Source of the DNA: an uncultured Oscillospiraceae bacterium
GTDB lineage: Bacteria > Bacillota > Clostridia > Oscillospirales > Oscillospiraceae
Direction of reading: 5' to 3'
Length of the DNA: 26,641 bases
NCBI GenBank assembly: GCA_910583885.1
Contig: CAJUAC010000037.1
Location: forward strand, 1-26,641
The position numbers were made by a program, and so were the translations under genes. Shown here in pieces: positions 16,367 to 23,440 of the stretch (position 1 is its first letter; every line of letters begins with the position of its first letter). The notes under the pieces were generated by a model. The model did not search any database, was not told the origin of the DNA, and saw only the letters and a list, made by a program, of their open reading frames with translations.

Positions 16367-17487
16367 CAAAACAGGCGGGGAGAATCTACACCGGCCTTTG
16401 CCGCAGCCAGCTGCTCCCCGGTGAGCAGCCCAGCCCCCTCCAGGCGCGCGGCCAGGGTCTGCTGGCTGCCGCTGAGGGCCATATCCAGGCTGTAATAGGA
16501 GACATAGGCCACATGGGCGCGGAGAAACGGGCTGCTGCGGAGCATTTCAAATTCGCCGTTAGTCAGCGCACCGCAGTCCAGCGCCCGCTCCAGGGAGGTG
16601 GCGTAGTCGTGGACCCCGGCCACGCTGTAGCCCAAGGCCCGCAGCAGGAACTCCTGGTACTCCACAGCGGAGATGGCCTGCGCGGTGCCAAAGAGGGTGG
16701 GGGCAACGCCGTTGGCGTAGCCCTGGTGGTAGGCCCAGGCCACATACCGGTCCAGCCAGGCGGGCACGTCGGTGAAGGGGTGGGTGTAGCTGCACGCCAG
16801 CGCATCCGCCTCCTCACCCAGGATCCGGATGAACATCACCAGCCCCTCCCCCCGGGAGGGGGCCAGGTGGAGGTCAAAGCCCTCCCCGATGGCGGAGCCA
16901 GTGCCCCGGAACAGATCCAGCTCCCGCAGGGCCCGGGCAATGGCATAGTAGTCCGGGTTCCCGGCGGAGCGGGCCAGGTCGTATCCCCCCTCGTAGGACA
17001 CCACAGCGGTGGGGGAAACCACGGTGAAGGATGCCAGGGCGTTCTCCGCCGCCAGATAGCGGTGGCGGAGGGCCAGGGCCTGGCCGGAGGCGGCCTCGCT
17101 CCCGGCAGTAACATCCACCACCGCGCCGTCTGTCAGCGTCAGGCGCACCTCCCCGGCCAGGGGGATGACACTCAGGCCGGTGGCACCGGTAAGGATATCC
17201 CCCTCCTTCAGCGTAACCTCCTGGGCTGTACCGGAGAAGCTCTGGCCGGAGGTGGCCCGCAGGTTGGCCTCCATGGTGTCCAGCCGCTTTCCTATGGCGC
17301 TGCGCACGTCCGCGTCAGAGGCATTCATGCGGCTGTCAGCCGACGCGTCGATGGACCGGGCGAATGTCCCCTCCAAATACGACAGGGAGAGCAGGGGATC
17401 CCCCGCGTCCCCGCCGGCGGCGAAGGCCAGCGCCAGGCACATGGCCAGCGCCAGCAACAGTGCGGCAGCGGTGTGGGCTTGTTTCAT
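16366..17487 (-). CDS. Exported S-layer-homology (SLH) domain protein
   Basis: The 373-residue product has a signal peptide (MKQAHTAAALLLALAMCLAL, then AFAAGG; cleavage likely after residue 24). Its middle region (about 85-165) is beta-rich with no recognised family: TLKEGDILTGATGLSVIPLAGEV, TLTDGAVVDVTAG. The C-terminal half resembles two SLH motifs, a degenerate one at about 183-225 (ALRELDLFRGTG) and a clear one at about 236-287 (HPFTDVPAWLDRYVAWAYHQ, then GYANG and EYQEFLLRALGY). It is therefore expected to attach non-covalently to cell-wall polymers. Two repeats rather than three is fewer than in typical anchors. The ATG at 17487 has an AAAAAGGAGG SD, 19 bases after the rex stop, so it is probably cotranscribed with rex. 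Confidence 0.85.
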   Translation of the reverse strand: MKQAHTAAALLLALAMCLALAFAAGGDAGDPLLSLSYLEGTFARSIDASADSRMNASDADVRSAIGKRLDTMEANLRATSGQSFSGTAQEVTLKEGDILTGATGLSVIPLAGEVRLTLTDGAVVDVTAGSEAASGQALALRHRYLAAENALASFTVVSPTAVVSYEGGYDLARSAGNPDYYAIARALRELDLFRGTGSAIGEGFDLHLAPSRGEGLVMFIRILGEEADALACSYTHPFTDVPAWLDRYVAWAYHQGYANGVAPTLFGTAQAISAVEYQEFLLRALGYSVAGVHDYATSLERALDCGALTNGEFEMLRSSPFLRAHVAYVSYYSLDMALSGSQQTLAARLEGAGLLTGEQLAAAKAGVDSPRLF

Positions 17488-17506
17488 AGGGCCTCCTTTT
17501 TGCGTG

Positions 17507-18136
17507 TCAGCGCGTGGTAATGCGGTAGCTGAGGGTGAGCAGGCTGTCGGCAAAGTGGACATCCTCAAAGCGGACGCTTTCCACCTGGCTGGACAGCTCT
17601 ACGTTGGTGAAATTCCAGAACCCCCGCACACCCAGGTCGATCAGGCGGTTGGCAGTGCTCTGGGCCACAGACTGGGGGACGGTGAGCACCGCCACGTCAG
17701 GCCGGTGCTCCGGGATAAACCGCTCCAGGGCCGTCATATCCAAAATCGGCGTACCAGCGACCTCTGTGCCGATGAGGGCGGGGGAAACGTCAAAGGCGGC
17801 CTCCAGGAGGAAGCCCGCGTCACGGAAATGGAAGTTCTGCATCAGCGCCCGGCCCAGGTTTCCCACACCCACCACGATGATGCGGTGCTGGTTGTCCACG
17901 CCCAGGATGTGGCCGATCTCGGAGCGGAGCTCCTCCACATTGTAGCCGTAGCCCTGCTGGCCGAACTCGCCGAAGCAGCTGAGGTCCTGCCGGATCTGGG
18001 AGGCTGTGATCCCCATTTTCCCGCCCAGGGTGCTGGAGGAGATGCGGACGATACCCTTGAGATGGAGGTCGTCCAGATAGCGGTAATAGCGGGGCAGACG
18101 CCGGATCACGGCGTCAGATACATTCTGTTTTTTCAT
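17507..18136 (-). CDS. rex: Redox-sensing transcriptional repressor Rex
   Basis: Rex represses fermentation and NADH-reoxidation genes when NADH/NAD+ is low and leaves DNA when NADH binds. The 209-residue protein has an N-terminal winged helix (about 1-80: SDAVIRRLPRYYRYLDDL, ISSSTLGGKMGITASQIRQD, LSCFGEFGQQGYGYNV). This is followed by a Rossmann NADH domain with VVGVGNLGRAL (88-98) and the C-terminal swapped helix. The ATG at 18136 gives the canonical MKKQNVSDAVIRRLP start, although its SD (GAGA) is weak. Its promoter and a Rex-like site lie just upstream, suggesting autoregulation. The SLH protein gene follows by 19 bases. Confidence 0.95.
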   Translation of the reverse strand: MKKQNVSDAVIRRLPRYYRYLDDLHLKGIVRISSSTLGGKMGITASQIRQDLSCFGEFGQQGYGYNVEELRSEIGHILGVDNQHRIIVVGVGNLGRALMQNFHFRDAGFLLEAAFDVSPALIGTEVAGTPILDMTALERFIPEHRPDVAVLTVPQSVAQSTANRLIDLGVRGFWNFTNVELSSQVESVRFEDVHFADSLLTLSYRITTR

Positions 18137-18177
18137 AATTTCTCTGTACAGCCTCCCAAAACGTATGGATTCTCTAC

Positions 18178-18206
18178 ATCTTACTATACTGGAAACCGGT
18201 TGTCAA
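18178..18206 (-). promoter_or_regulatory. rex promoter
   Basis: On the minus strand TTGACA (18206-18201), a 17-base spacer and TAAGAT (18183-18178). The leader is about 35 bases. Confidence 0.7.
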
Positions 18207-18212
18207 TTGGAG

Positions 18213-18231
18213 TTGTGAACCATTTTAACAA
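18213..18231. promoter_or_regulatory. Candidate Rex operator
   Basis: TTGTGAACCATTTTAACAA combines the half-sites TTGTGAA and TTAACAA. Known Rex sites are 18 bases, with a 4-base centre; this one has a 5-base centre, so binding is uncertain. It sits 6 bases upstream of the rex -35. Confidence 0.5.
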
Positions 18232-18253
18232 TCTATTGCCAGCGGCAATAGAT
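18231..18253. repeat. Perfect 10-base inverted repeat after the ATPase/SAD gene
   Basis: ATCTATTGCC (18231-18240) and GGCAATAGAT (18244-18253) flank a 3-base spacer, 11 bases after the stop of the minus-strand gene at 18265. It may be a terminator without a proper T tract (TGTTAAAA follows on the minus strand) or a regulator site next to the Rex-like element. Confidence 0.6.
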
Positions 18254-18264
18254 GCCTGCTGTAA

Positions 18265-19212
18265 TCACTCGCCCGCCTGCTCCATCTCCTGCTCAATGCG
18301 CGCCTCCAGCTTTTTCAGCCGCTCCAGGTACTCCTTGCCCACGCAGCCGACGAGGAGGTAGCGCTTGTTGAAGCGGTCATGGATAAAGTGGTAGAGCAGG
18401 TGGAAATCCTTGATCTGGCCGGTGTTGCTGACGTGGATGCGCGGGCCGGTACAGGGGTGGACGGAGCCGCCGATGGAGACGTGCTTCTCATCTAAGTAGG
18501 TGACGGGCAGCTTCTGGTCGATCATGTCGTAGACCTGCTTCTCCAGCTGCTCAATGTCAAAGTCCGGCTTGCGGTCGTCGGGGAAGGAGATGATAAAGCC
18601 GTGCTTGATATCGCCGTGGCCGCAGCGCTCCAGCTCCTCCTTGGGCATACAGAACTCGCACAGGTCCTCCGCCGTGTGGGACATGAGGCGGTAGGGCAGG
18701 GATTTGTAGACGATGTCGTAGATCTCCTGGGGCTTGGGGCCGAAGATGGTGGGGCGGGTGATGACGACCTCCTCCCCCACGCCAATGAGCAAGTCCGCCT
18801 TGGCCCGGAGCAGGGGGTAGACCAGGTCGAAGTGCTCGACGATGACCCGCTTGCCCTTGTGGAGGGCCTCGGAGATGGCGTCGGCCAGGACGCTCATCTG
18901 GGTGAAGCCGTTCTCAAAGCGGATATCCACATGGTAGGTGTGGGGGGTGAAGAAGCTGAAGCCGGTGTCCTGCTCCAGCAGGGGCAGGGGCCGCACATAG
19001 ACGCCGTCGTCGTCGTTGGTCAGGTCCAGGCCCGGGAACATGCCCCGGATCAGGGCGCTCTTGCCGGACCCGGCCTCCCCGATGATGCCAATGAGCTTGT
19101 CAAAGGGGGACAGGTACAGCTGCACCAGCTGCATCCCCAGCTGGTACATGCGCTTGTGGCCGCGGGGGGCGAAGTAGGTACTGATGATGTGGCTTGTCTG
19201 GCGGTCGTACAT
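18265..19212 (-). CDS. P-loop ATPase fused to an alanyl-tRNA synthetase second-additional-domain-like region
   Basis: The 315-residue protein starts MYDRQTSHIISTYFAPRGHK and has a Walker A motif IGEAGSGKSAL at 44-54. A domain resembling the second additional (editing) domain of AlaRS/ThrRS follows. It shows SHTAEDLCEF (178-187), like the HTATHLLH block of AlaRS but with Asp in place of the second His, and later HPCTGPRIHVSNTGQIKDF (252-270), like the CGGTHVxxTGxIG block but with a longer Cys-to-His gap. It may bind or edit a mischarged tRNA or an amino-acid-like ligand in an ATP-dependent way; the function is not known. The ATG at 19212 has an AAAGGAG SD. It is divergent from citD, so it may be linked to the glutamate island. 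Confidence 0.72.
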   Translation of the reverse strand: MYDRQTSHIISTYFAPRGHKRMYQLGMQLVQLYLSPFDKLIGIIGEAGSGKSALIRGMFPGLDLTNDDDGVYVRPLPLLEQDTGFSFFTPHTYHVDIRFENGFTQMSVLADAISEALHKGKRVIVEHFDLVYPLLRAKADLLIGVGEEVVITRPTIFGPKPQEIYDIVYKSLPYRLMSHTAEDLCEFCMPKEELERCGHGDIKHGFIISFPDDRKPDFDIEQLEKQVYDMIDQKLPVTYLDEKHVSIGGSVHPCTGPRIHVSNTGQIKDFHLLYHFIHDRFNKRYLLVGCVGKEYLERLKKLEARIEQEMEQAGE

Positions 19213-19260
19213 ATCGTTTCTCCTTTCTTGCCGGCCCTGGCTGGGCCGCTCCTGCCCTCC

Positions 19261-19289
19261 ATTATAGCGCATCCGGGCCGCTGTGAAAA
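19261..19289 (-). promoter_or_regulatory. Promoter for the ATPase/SAD gene
   Basis: On the minus strand TTTTCA (19289-19284), a 17-base spacer and a perfect TATAAT (19266-19261), about 50 bases upstream of the start codon. Confidence 0.75.
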
Positions 19290-19310
19290 GGGCGGCGGGA
19301 AAAAAAGCGA

Positions 19311-19339
19311 TTGCAAATTTTAAAATGATATTATATAAT
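19311..19339 (+). promoter_or_regulatory. Promoter for the citDEF-hydratase operon
   Basis: TTGCAA (19311-19316), a 17-base spacer and TATAAT (19334-19339) in an AT-rich patch. Transcription should start near 19346. Confidence 0.8.
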
Positions 19340-19350
19340 ATGGGCAAATT

Positions 19351-19364
19351 GATATAGTACATAT
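19351..19364 (+). promoter_or_regulatory. Candidate GntR operator downstream of the cit promoter
   Basis: GATATAGTACATAT lies just after the predicted transcription start. Related words occur upstream of the GntR gene (AGTACACAT, 23403-23411) and inside the glmS promoter spacer (GATATAGTCCA, 24516-24526). A direct repeat ATTGATA (19348-19354 and 19363-19369) also overlaps it. Confidence 0.35.
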
Positions 19365-19383
19365 TGATAAAGGAGGCAAGGTC

Positions 19384-19656
19384 ATGACAGAGATAGTGCG
19401 GGCCGCGTCGGCGGGAACGCTGGAATCCAGCGACGCCTACGTGGAAATCGAGCCAGCTGGCCAGGGGATTGAGATCCAGCTGGAGTCGGTGGTGAAGGGG
19501 CAGTTTGGCGAGTCGATCCTGGCGGCGGTCCGGGAGACCCTGGCGGGGTGCGGCGTGGAGCGGGCCCGGGTCACGGTGTCCGACCGGGGCGCGCTGGAGT
19601 GCGTGCTCCGGGCCCGGGTGGAGGCTGCGGTCCTACGGGGAAGGGGGGATTGCTGA
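19384..19656 (+). CDS. citD: Acyl carrier protein (gamma) subunit of citrate/citramalate lyase
   Basis: This 90-residue subunit carries the phosphoribosyl-dephospho-CoA arm that holds the acetyl and substrate acyl groups. The attachment motif AGTLESSDAYVEIEP places the modified serine at Ser15, aligning with Ser14 of enterobacterial CitD. The ATG at 19384 has an AAAGGAGG SD (19370-19377). The stop overlaps the citE start by one base (TGATG). It is the first gene downstream of the promoter at 19311. The genes for loading the prosthetic group (citX, citG) and for acetylation (citC) are not in the window. The neighbours suggest citramalate rather than citrate as substrate. Confidence 0.92.
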   Translation: MTEIVRAASAGTLESSDAYVEIEPAGQGIEIQLESVVKGQFGESILAAVRETLAGCGVERARVTVSDRGALECVLRARVEAAVLRGRGDC

Positions 19657-20537
19657 TGCGCCGGTCAATGCTGTTTTTACCCGGCAATACCCCCAACATG
19701 CTGGTAAACGGGGCGTTTCTGGGGGCGGACGCGGTGATCCTGGATCTGGAGGACGCCGTTGCCCCCTCGGAGAAGGATGCGGCCCGGGTACTGGTGCGCA
19801 ACACCATCCGCTACATGGACTTCCGGGGCTGCGAGGTCATCGTGCGCATCAATGCTGTGGACAGCGACTTCTGGCAGGCGGATTTAGACGAGATCCTGCC
19901 CCAGAAGCCGGACCTCATCCTGCTGCCCAAGTCCAGCTCCGCCCAGGACGTGCTGGCGGCGGACGCCTACATCGGGCAGAAGGAGGCGGCGCTGGGCTTC
20001 GCGCCCAACACGGTCCGGCTGATGCCCCTCATTGAGACGGCTTTGGGTGTGGAGAACGCTTTCTCCATCGCCTCCGCCTGCCCCCGGGTAGCGGCCCTGT
20101 TTTTGGGCGCGGAGGACCTGACCGCCGACCTGCGCTGCCAGCGCACCAAGGCCGGGCGGGAGATCGAGTACGCCAGGACCCGCCTGGTGGTGGCCGCCCG
20201 TGCGGCCAATGTGGACGTGTACGACACTCCCTTCACCGATGTCAACGATGACGAGGGCATCCAGACAGACGCGGCCTATGCAAAGGCGCTGGGCTTCACG
20301 GGGAAATCCTCCATCTCCCCCCGCCATGTGGAGGTGATCAACCGGGTGTTCAGCCCCACCCAGAAGGAAATTGACTACGCCTACGAGGTGATGGACGCCA
20401 TCCGGCTGGCCAAGGAGCAGGGCCGGGGCGCCATCGCCCTGCGGGGCAAGATGATTGATGCGCCCATTGTGGCCCGGGCGGAGCAGACCATTGCCGCGGC
20501 CCGGGAGATGGGCCTTGGAAGGGAGGATCGGGCATGA
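19656..20537 (+). CDS. citE: Citrate/citramalate lyase beta subunit (citryl/citramalyl-ACP lyase)
   Basis: CitE cleaves the acyl-ACP intermediate: citryl-ACP to oxaloacetate plus acetyl-ACP, or citramalyl-ACP to pyruvate plus acetyl-ACP. The 293-residue TIM-barrel protein begins RRSMLFLPGNTP, with the family SxLFxPG motif. It carries the Mg-binding LDLEDAV (29-35), MPLIETALGV with its conserved glutamate, LFLGAEDLTAD and GFTGKSSISPRHV. The ATG at 19656 overlaps the citD stop. An upstream open frame in the same phase has no homology. It overlaps citF by four bases (ATGA). Confidence 0.93.
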   Translation: MRRSMLFLPGNTPNMLVNGAFLGADAVILDLEDAVAPSEKDAARVLVRNTIRYMDFRGCEVIVRINAVDSDFWQADLDEILPQKPDLILLPKSSSAQDVLAADAYIGQKEAALGFAPNTVRLMPLIETALGVENAFSIASACPRVAALFLGAEDLTADLRCQRTKAGREIEYARTRLVVAARAANVDVYDTPFTDVNDDEGIQTDAAYAKALGFTGKSSISPRHVEVINRVFSPTQKEIDYAYEVMDAIRLAKEQGRGAIALRGKMIDAPIVARAEQTIAAAREMGLGREDRA

Positions 20538-21952
20538 ACGGAAAGCTTGTCAAGACCATCCGGGAGGCGATTTCCCTCTCCGGGCTGAGGGACGGCATGA
20601 CCGTCTCCTTCCACCACCACCTGCGCAACGGCGACTATGTGCTCAACCAGGTGATGGCGGAGATCGCGGCGCTGGGCATCCGGGACCTGACCGTCAGCGC
20701 CAGCTCCCTCTTTGATACCCACCAGCCCCTGACGGACCACATCCGCAGCGGGGTGGTGACGGGCATCCAGACCAACTACATGGCCGCCGGCATTGGCCGG
20801 GAGATCTCCCGGGGCATCCTGGGCAAGCCGGTGGAGTTCCGCACCCACGGCGCGCGGGCCAGCGACATCGCCTCCGGGCAGGTGCCTATCGACGTGGCCT
20901 TCATCGCCGCCCCCAGCGCAGACCACATGGGCAACTGCTCCGGGAAGTTCGGCAAGTCCGCCTGCGGCAGCCTGGGCTACGCCTACCCGGACGCCATGTA
21001 CGCAAAAAAGGTGGTGGTCATCACCGACAACCTGGTCCCCTACCCCCTCCAGGGCTGGTCCATCCCGGAGACGAACGTGGACTACGTGGTGCCGGTGGAG
21101 GCCATCGGCAACCCGGCGGGGATTGTCTCCGGCACCACCCGCATTACCCGGGACCCGGTGGGCCTGGTGATGGCCTCCTACGCGGCCAGGGTGATCGAGC
21201 ACTCGGGCCTGCTCAAGGACGGCTTCTCCTTCCAGACCGGCGCGGGCGGCGCGTCCCTGGCAGCGGCGGACTTTTTGAAGAAGATCATGCTGGAGAAGGG
21301 CGTCCAGGGCAGCTTCGGCCTGGGCGGCATCACCGGCTATATGGTGGATATGTTACAGGCGGGCTGTTTCCAGTCCCTGCTGGACGTGCAGTGCTTTGAC
21401 CTGAAGGCGGTGGAGTCCATCCGCTCCGACCCCAGGCACCAGGAGATCTCCGCCCTCCACTACGCCGGTCCCAGCGCCCGCAGCGCGGTGGTGGACAGCC
21501 TGGATGTGGTCATCCTGGGCGCGACGGAGATCGACACGGAGTTCAACGTCAACGTCCACACCGACTCCAATGGATACATCATGGGCGGCTCCGGCGGCCA
21601 CAGCGACACGGCGGCGGGGGCCAAGCTGGCGATGATCATCGCCCCCCTGTTCCGGGCGCGGCTGCCCATTGTCACCGACCATGTGACCTGCGTGTCCACA
21701 CCGGGCCGGGATATCGACGTGCTGGTGACCCAGGGCGGTATCGCGGTGAACCCGAAAAACGGCGAGCTGCGCCAGCGCCTGCTGGACGCGGGCCTGCCCA
21801 TCATCGAGATCCAGGAGCTGAAGGCGCGGGCCGAGGGGATCACCGGCGCGCCCAAGCGGCTGCCCCGTGGCGGGCGCGAGGTTGCCCGCGTCCTGTGCCG
21901 GGACGGCGGCCAGCTGGATTCCATTTATCATACGCCCGAAGAGGCGGAATAA
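20534..21952 (+). CDS. citF: Citrate/citramalate lyase alpha subunit (acyl-ACP transferase)
   Basis: CitF swaps the acetyl group on the acyl carrier for the incoming citrate or citramalate. The 472-residue product matches CitF throughout: GLRDGMTVSFHHHLRNGDYV, GVVTGIQTNY, DHMGNCSG, SACGSLGYAYPDA, FQTGAGGASLA, EIDTEFNVNVHTDSNG, GGSGGHSDTA and DVLVTQGGIAVNP. It lacks about 40 charged N-terminal residues found in enterobacterial CitF (about 510). The start within the citE stop (ATGA, SD GGAAGGGAGG at 20517-20526) makes a longer form unlikely. A new SD follows 3' for the hydratase alpha gene 14 bases on. Confidence 0.93.
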   Translation: MNGKLVKTIREAISLSGLRDGMTVSFHHHLRNGDYVLNQVMAEIAALGIRDLTVSASSLFDTHQPLTDHIRSGVVTGIQTNYMAAGIGREISRGILGKPVEFRTHGARASDIASGQVPIDVAFIAAPSADHMGNCSGKFGKSACGSLGYAYPDAMYAKKVVVITDNLVPYPLQGWSIPETNVDYVVPVEAIGNPAGIVSGTTRITRDPVGLVMASYAARVIEHSGLLKDGFSFQTGAGGASLAAADFLKKIMLEKGVQGSFGLGGITGYMVDMLQAGCFQSLLDVQCFDLKAVESIRSDPRHQEISALHYAGPSARSAVVDSLDVVILGATEIDTEFNVNVHTDSNGYIMGGSGGHSDTAAGAKLAMIIAPLFRARLPIVTDHVTCVSTPGRDIDVLVTQGGIAVNPKNGELRQRLLDAGLPIIEIQELKARAEGITGAPKRLPRGGREVARVLCRDGGQLDSIYHTPEEAE

Positions 21953-21966
21953 CGAGGAGGCCGGAT

Positions 21967-22806
21967 ATGAGAGAGATTTCTGCGGAGCAGATCACGCAGG
22001 TGGTGCGGCGGCTGTGCATCGAGGCCAACTGCCATCTGCCCCAGGACATGAAGGGCCGTATTGAGGCCTGCCGCGCCCAGGAGGGCTGGGAACCAGCCCG
22101 GGAGATCCTGGACCGGATCGTAGAGAACTACCGCATTGCCGACGAGAACAGCCGCCCCATCTGCCAGGATACCGGCATGGCCTGCGTATTTCTGAAGGTG
22201 GGCCAGGACGTCCACATCACCGGCGATATCCGCGAGGCAGTCGACGAGGGGGTGCGCCAGGGCTACGGGGAGGGCTATCTGCGCAAGTCCGTGGTCCGCG
22301 ACCCCCTGGACCGGGTCAACACAGGGGACAATACCCCGGCCATGCTCTACTACGAGCTGGTCCCCGGCGACCAGCTGGAGATCACCGTGGCCCCCAAGGG
22401 CTTCGGCAGTGAGAATATGAGCCAGATCAAGATGCTCAAGCCGTCGGACGGCCTCCAGGGCGTCAAGGACTTCATCCGCCGTGTGGTGGAGGAAGCCGGC
22501 CCCAACCCCTGCCCGCCGATTGTTGTGGGCGTGGGCATCGGCGGCACCTTTGACAAGGCGGCGTACCTGGCCAAGCGGGCGCTGCTGCGCCCGGTGGACC
22601 GGCGCAGCGAGGAGCCCTTCTACGCGAAGCTGGAGGATGAGCTGCTGGAGGAGATCAACACCCTGGGTGTTGGCCCCCAGGGCTTCGGCGGCCGGACCAC
22701 AGCCCTGGCGGTGAATATTGAGCACTGCCCCACCCACATCGCGGGGCTGCCGGTGGCAGTGAACATTAACTGCCACGTAACCAGACATATGACGGAGGTG
22801 CTTTGA
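21967..22806 (+). CDS. Class I fumarase-type hydratase, alpha subunit (probable mesaconase)
   Basis: This is the 279-residue alpha subunit of an oxygen-sensitive [4Fe-4S] hydro-lyase of the fumarase/tartrate dehydratase/mesaconase group. Candidate cluster cysteines are Cys66 in ICQDTG, Cys182 in NPCPP and Cys254 in IEHCPTH. Other family motifs are NTGDNTPAM, APKGFGSENMS, VGVGIGGTFDKAA and GPQGFGGRTTALAV. The ATG at 21967 has a GAGGAGG SD (21953-21959). It lies 14 bases after citF and one base before the beta subunit. Substrate cannot be told from motifs. Because it lies between citramalate-lyase-like and glutamate mutase genes, I infer that it hydrates mesaconate to citramalate; fumarase or L-tartrate dehydratase are alternatives. 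Confidence 0.9.
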   Translation: MREISAEQITQVVRRLCIEANCHLPQDMKGRIEACRAQEGWEPAREILDRIVENYRIADENSRPICQDTGMACVFLKVGQDVHITGDIREAVDEGVRQGYGEGYLRKSVVRDPLDRVNTGDNTPAMLYYELVPGDQLEITVAPKGFGSENMSQIKMLKPSDGLQGVKDFIRRVVEEAGPNPCPPIVVGVGIGGTFDKAAYLAKRALLRPVDRRSEEPFYAKLEDELLEEINTLGVGPQGFGGRTTALAVNIEHCPTHIAGLPVAVNINCHVTRHMTEVL

Positions 22807-22807
22807 G

Positions 22808-23368
22808 ATGCCGGTTTCCATTACAACCCCCTTGAGCCGGGAGCAGGCCCGGACCCTGCGCTCCGGTGACAGCTGCCTGCTCTCCGGCGTGATCTACACA
22901 GCGCGGGACGCCGCCCACAAGCGGCTGTGCGAGCTGGCGGAGCAGGGCAAGCCCCTGCCCATCGACATGAAGGACGCGGTCATCTACTACGTGGGGCCCA
23001 CCCCCGCCCGGCCGGGCGAGGCCATCGGCTCCGCCGGGCCCACCACCTCCTACCGCATGGATGCCTACAGCCCCCTGCTGATCTCCCTGGGCGAGACGGG
23101 CATGATCGGCAAGGGCAAGCGGGGTCCGGAGGTCGTGGAGGCCATGAAGGCCCACGGGGCCGTGTACTTCGGGGCCATCGGCGGCTGCGGCGCCCTGCTG
23201 AGCCAGTGCGTGAAAAAGGCGGAGGTCGTGGCCTATGAGGACCTGGGCGCGGAGGCCATCCGCCGTCTGGAGGTGGAAAATTTCCCGGTGGTCGTGGTCA
23301 TCGACAGCCAGGGCAACAACCTCTATGAAACTGGGCGGTCAGCCTATCTGGAGAGCTTGAACGGGTAA
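22808..23368 (+). CDS. Class I fumarase-type hydratase, beta subunit (probable mesaconase)
   Basis: This 186-residue subunit corresponds to the C-terminal swivel domain of class I fumarases. It contains SGVIYTARDAAHKRL (26-40), YYVGPTPARPGEAIGSAGPT and TSYRMD, then TGMIGKGKRG and a cysteine in AIGGCGALL. With the alpha subunit it forms the active enzyme. The ATG at 22808 starts one base after the alpha stop, with GGAGGTG (22794-22800) as SD, so the pair is translationally coupled. It is the last gene before the GntR gene, from which it is separated by 72 bases with no obvious terminator. Confidence 0.92.
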   Translation: MPVSITTPLSREQARTLRSGDSCLLSGVIYTARDAAHKRLCELAEQGKPLPIDMKDAVIYYVGPTPARPGEAIGSAGPTTSYRMDAYSPLLISLGETGMIGKGKRGPEVVEAMKAHGAVYFGAIGGCGALLSQCVKKAEVVAYEDLGAEAIRRLEVENFPVVVVIDSQGNNLYETGRSAYLESLNG

Positions 23369-23440
23369 ACATCCTGTTCTCCTGGAAAAGCGCAAACAAA
23401 ACAGTACACATCCGGCAGCGGACGGGAAGGAGGGATTTCG

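Noticed and set aside
16007..16495. A Gln/Pro/Leu-repeat protein on the plus strand
   Set aside because: It is the reverse-strand reading of the Cys-rich gene repeats; it has no SD and begins inside the terminator hairpin, while the minus strand has a perfect SD.
19261..19383. A tRNA-like or T-box element between the ATPase/SAD gene and citD
   Set aside because: The segment is explained by two divergent promoters and shows no stem set or T-box core.
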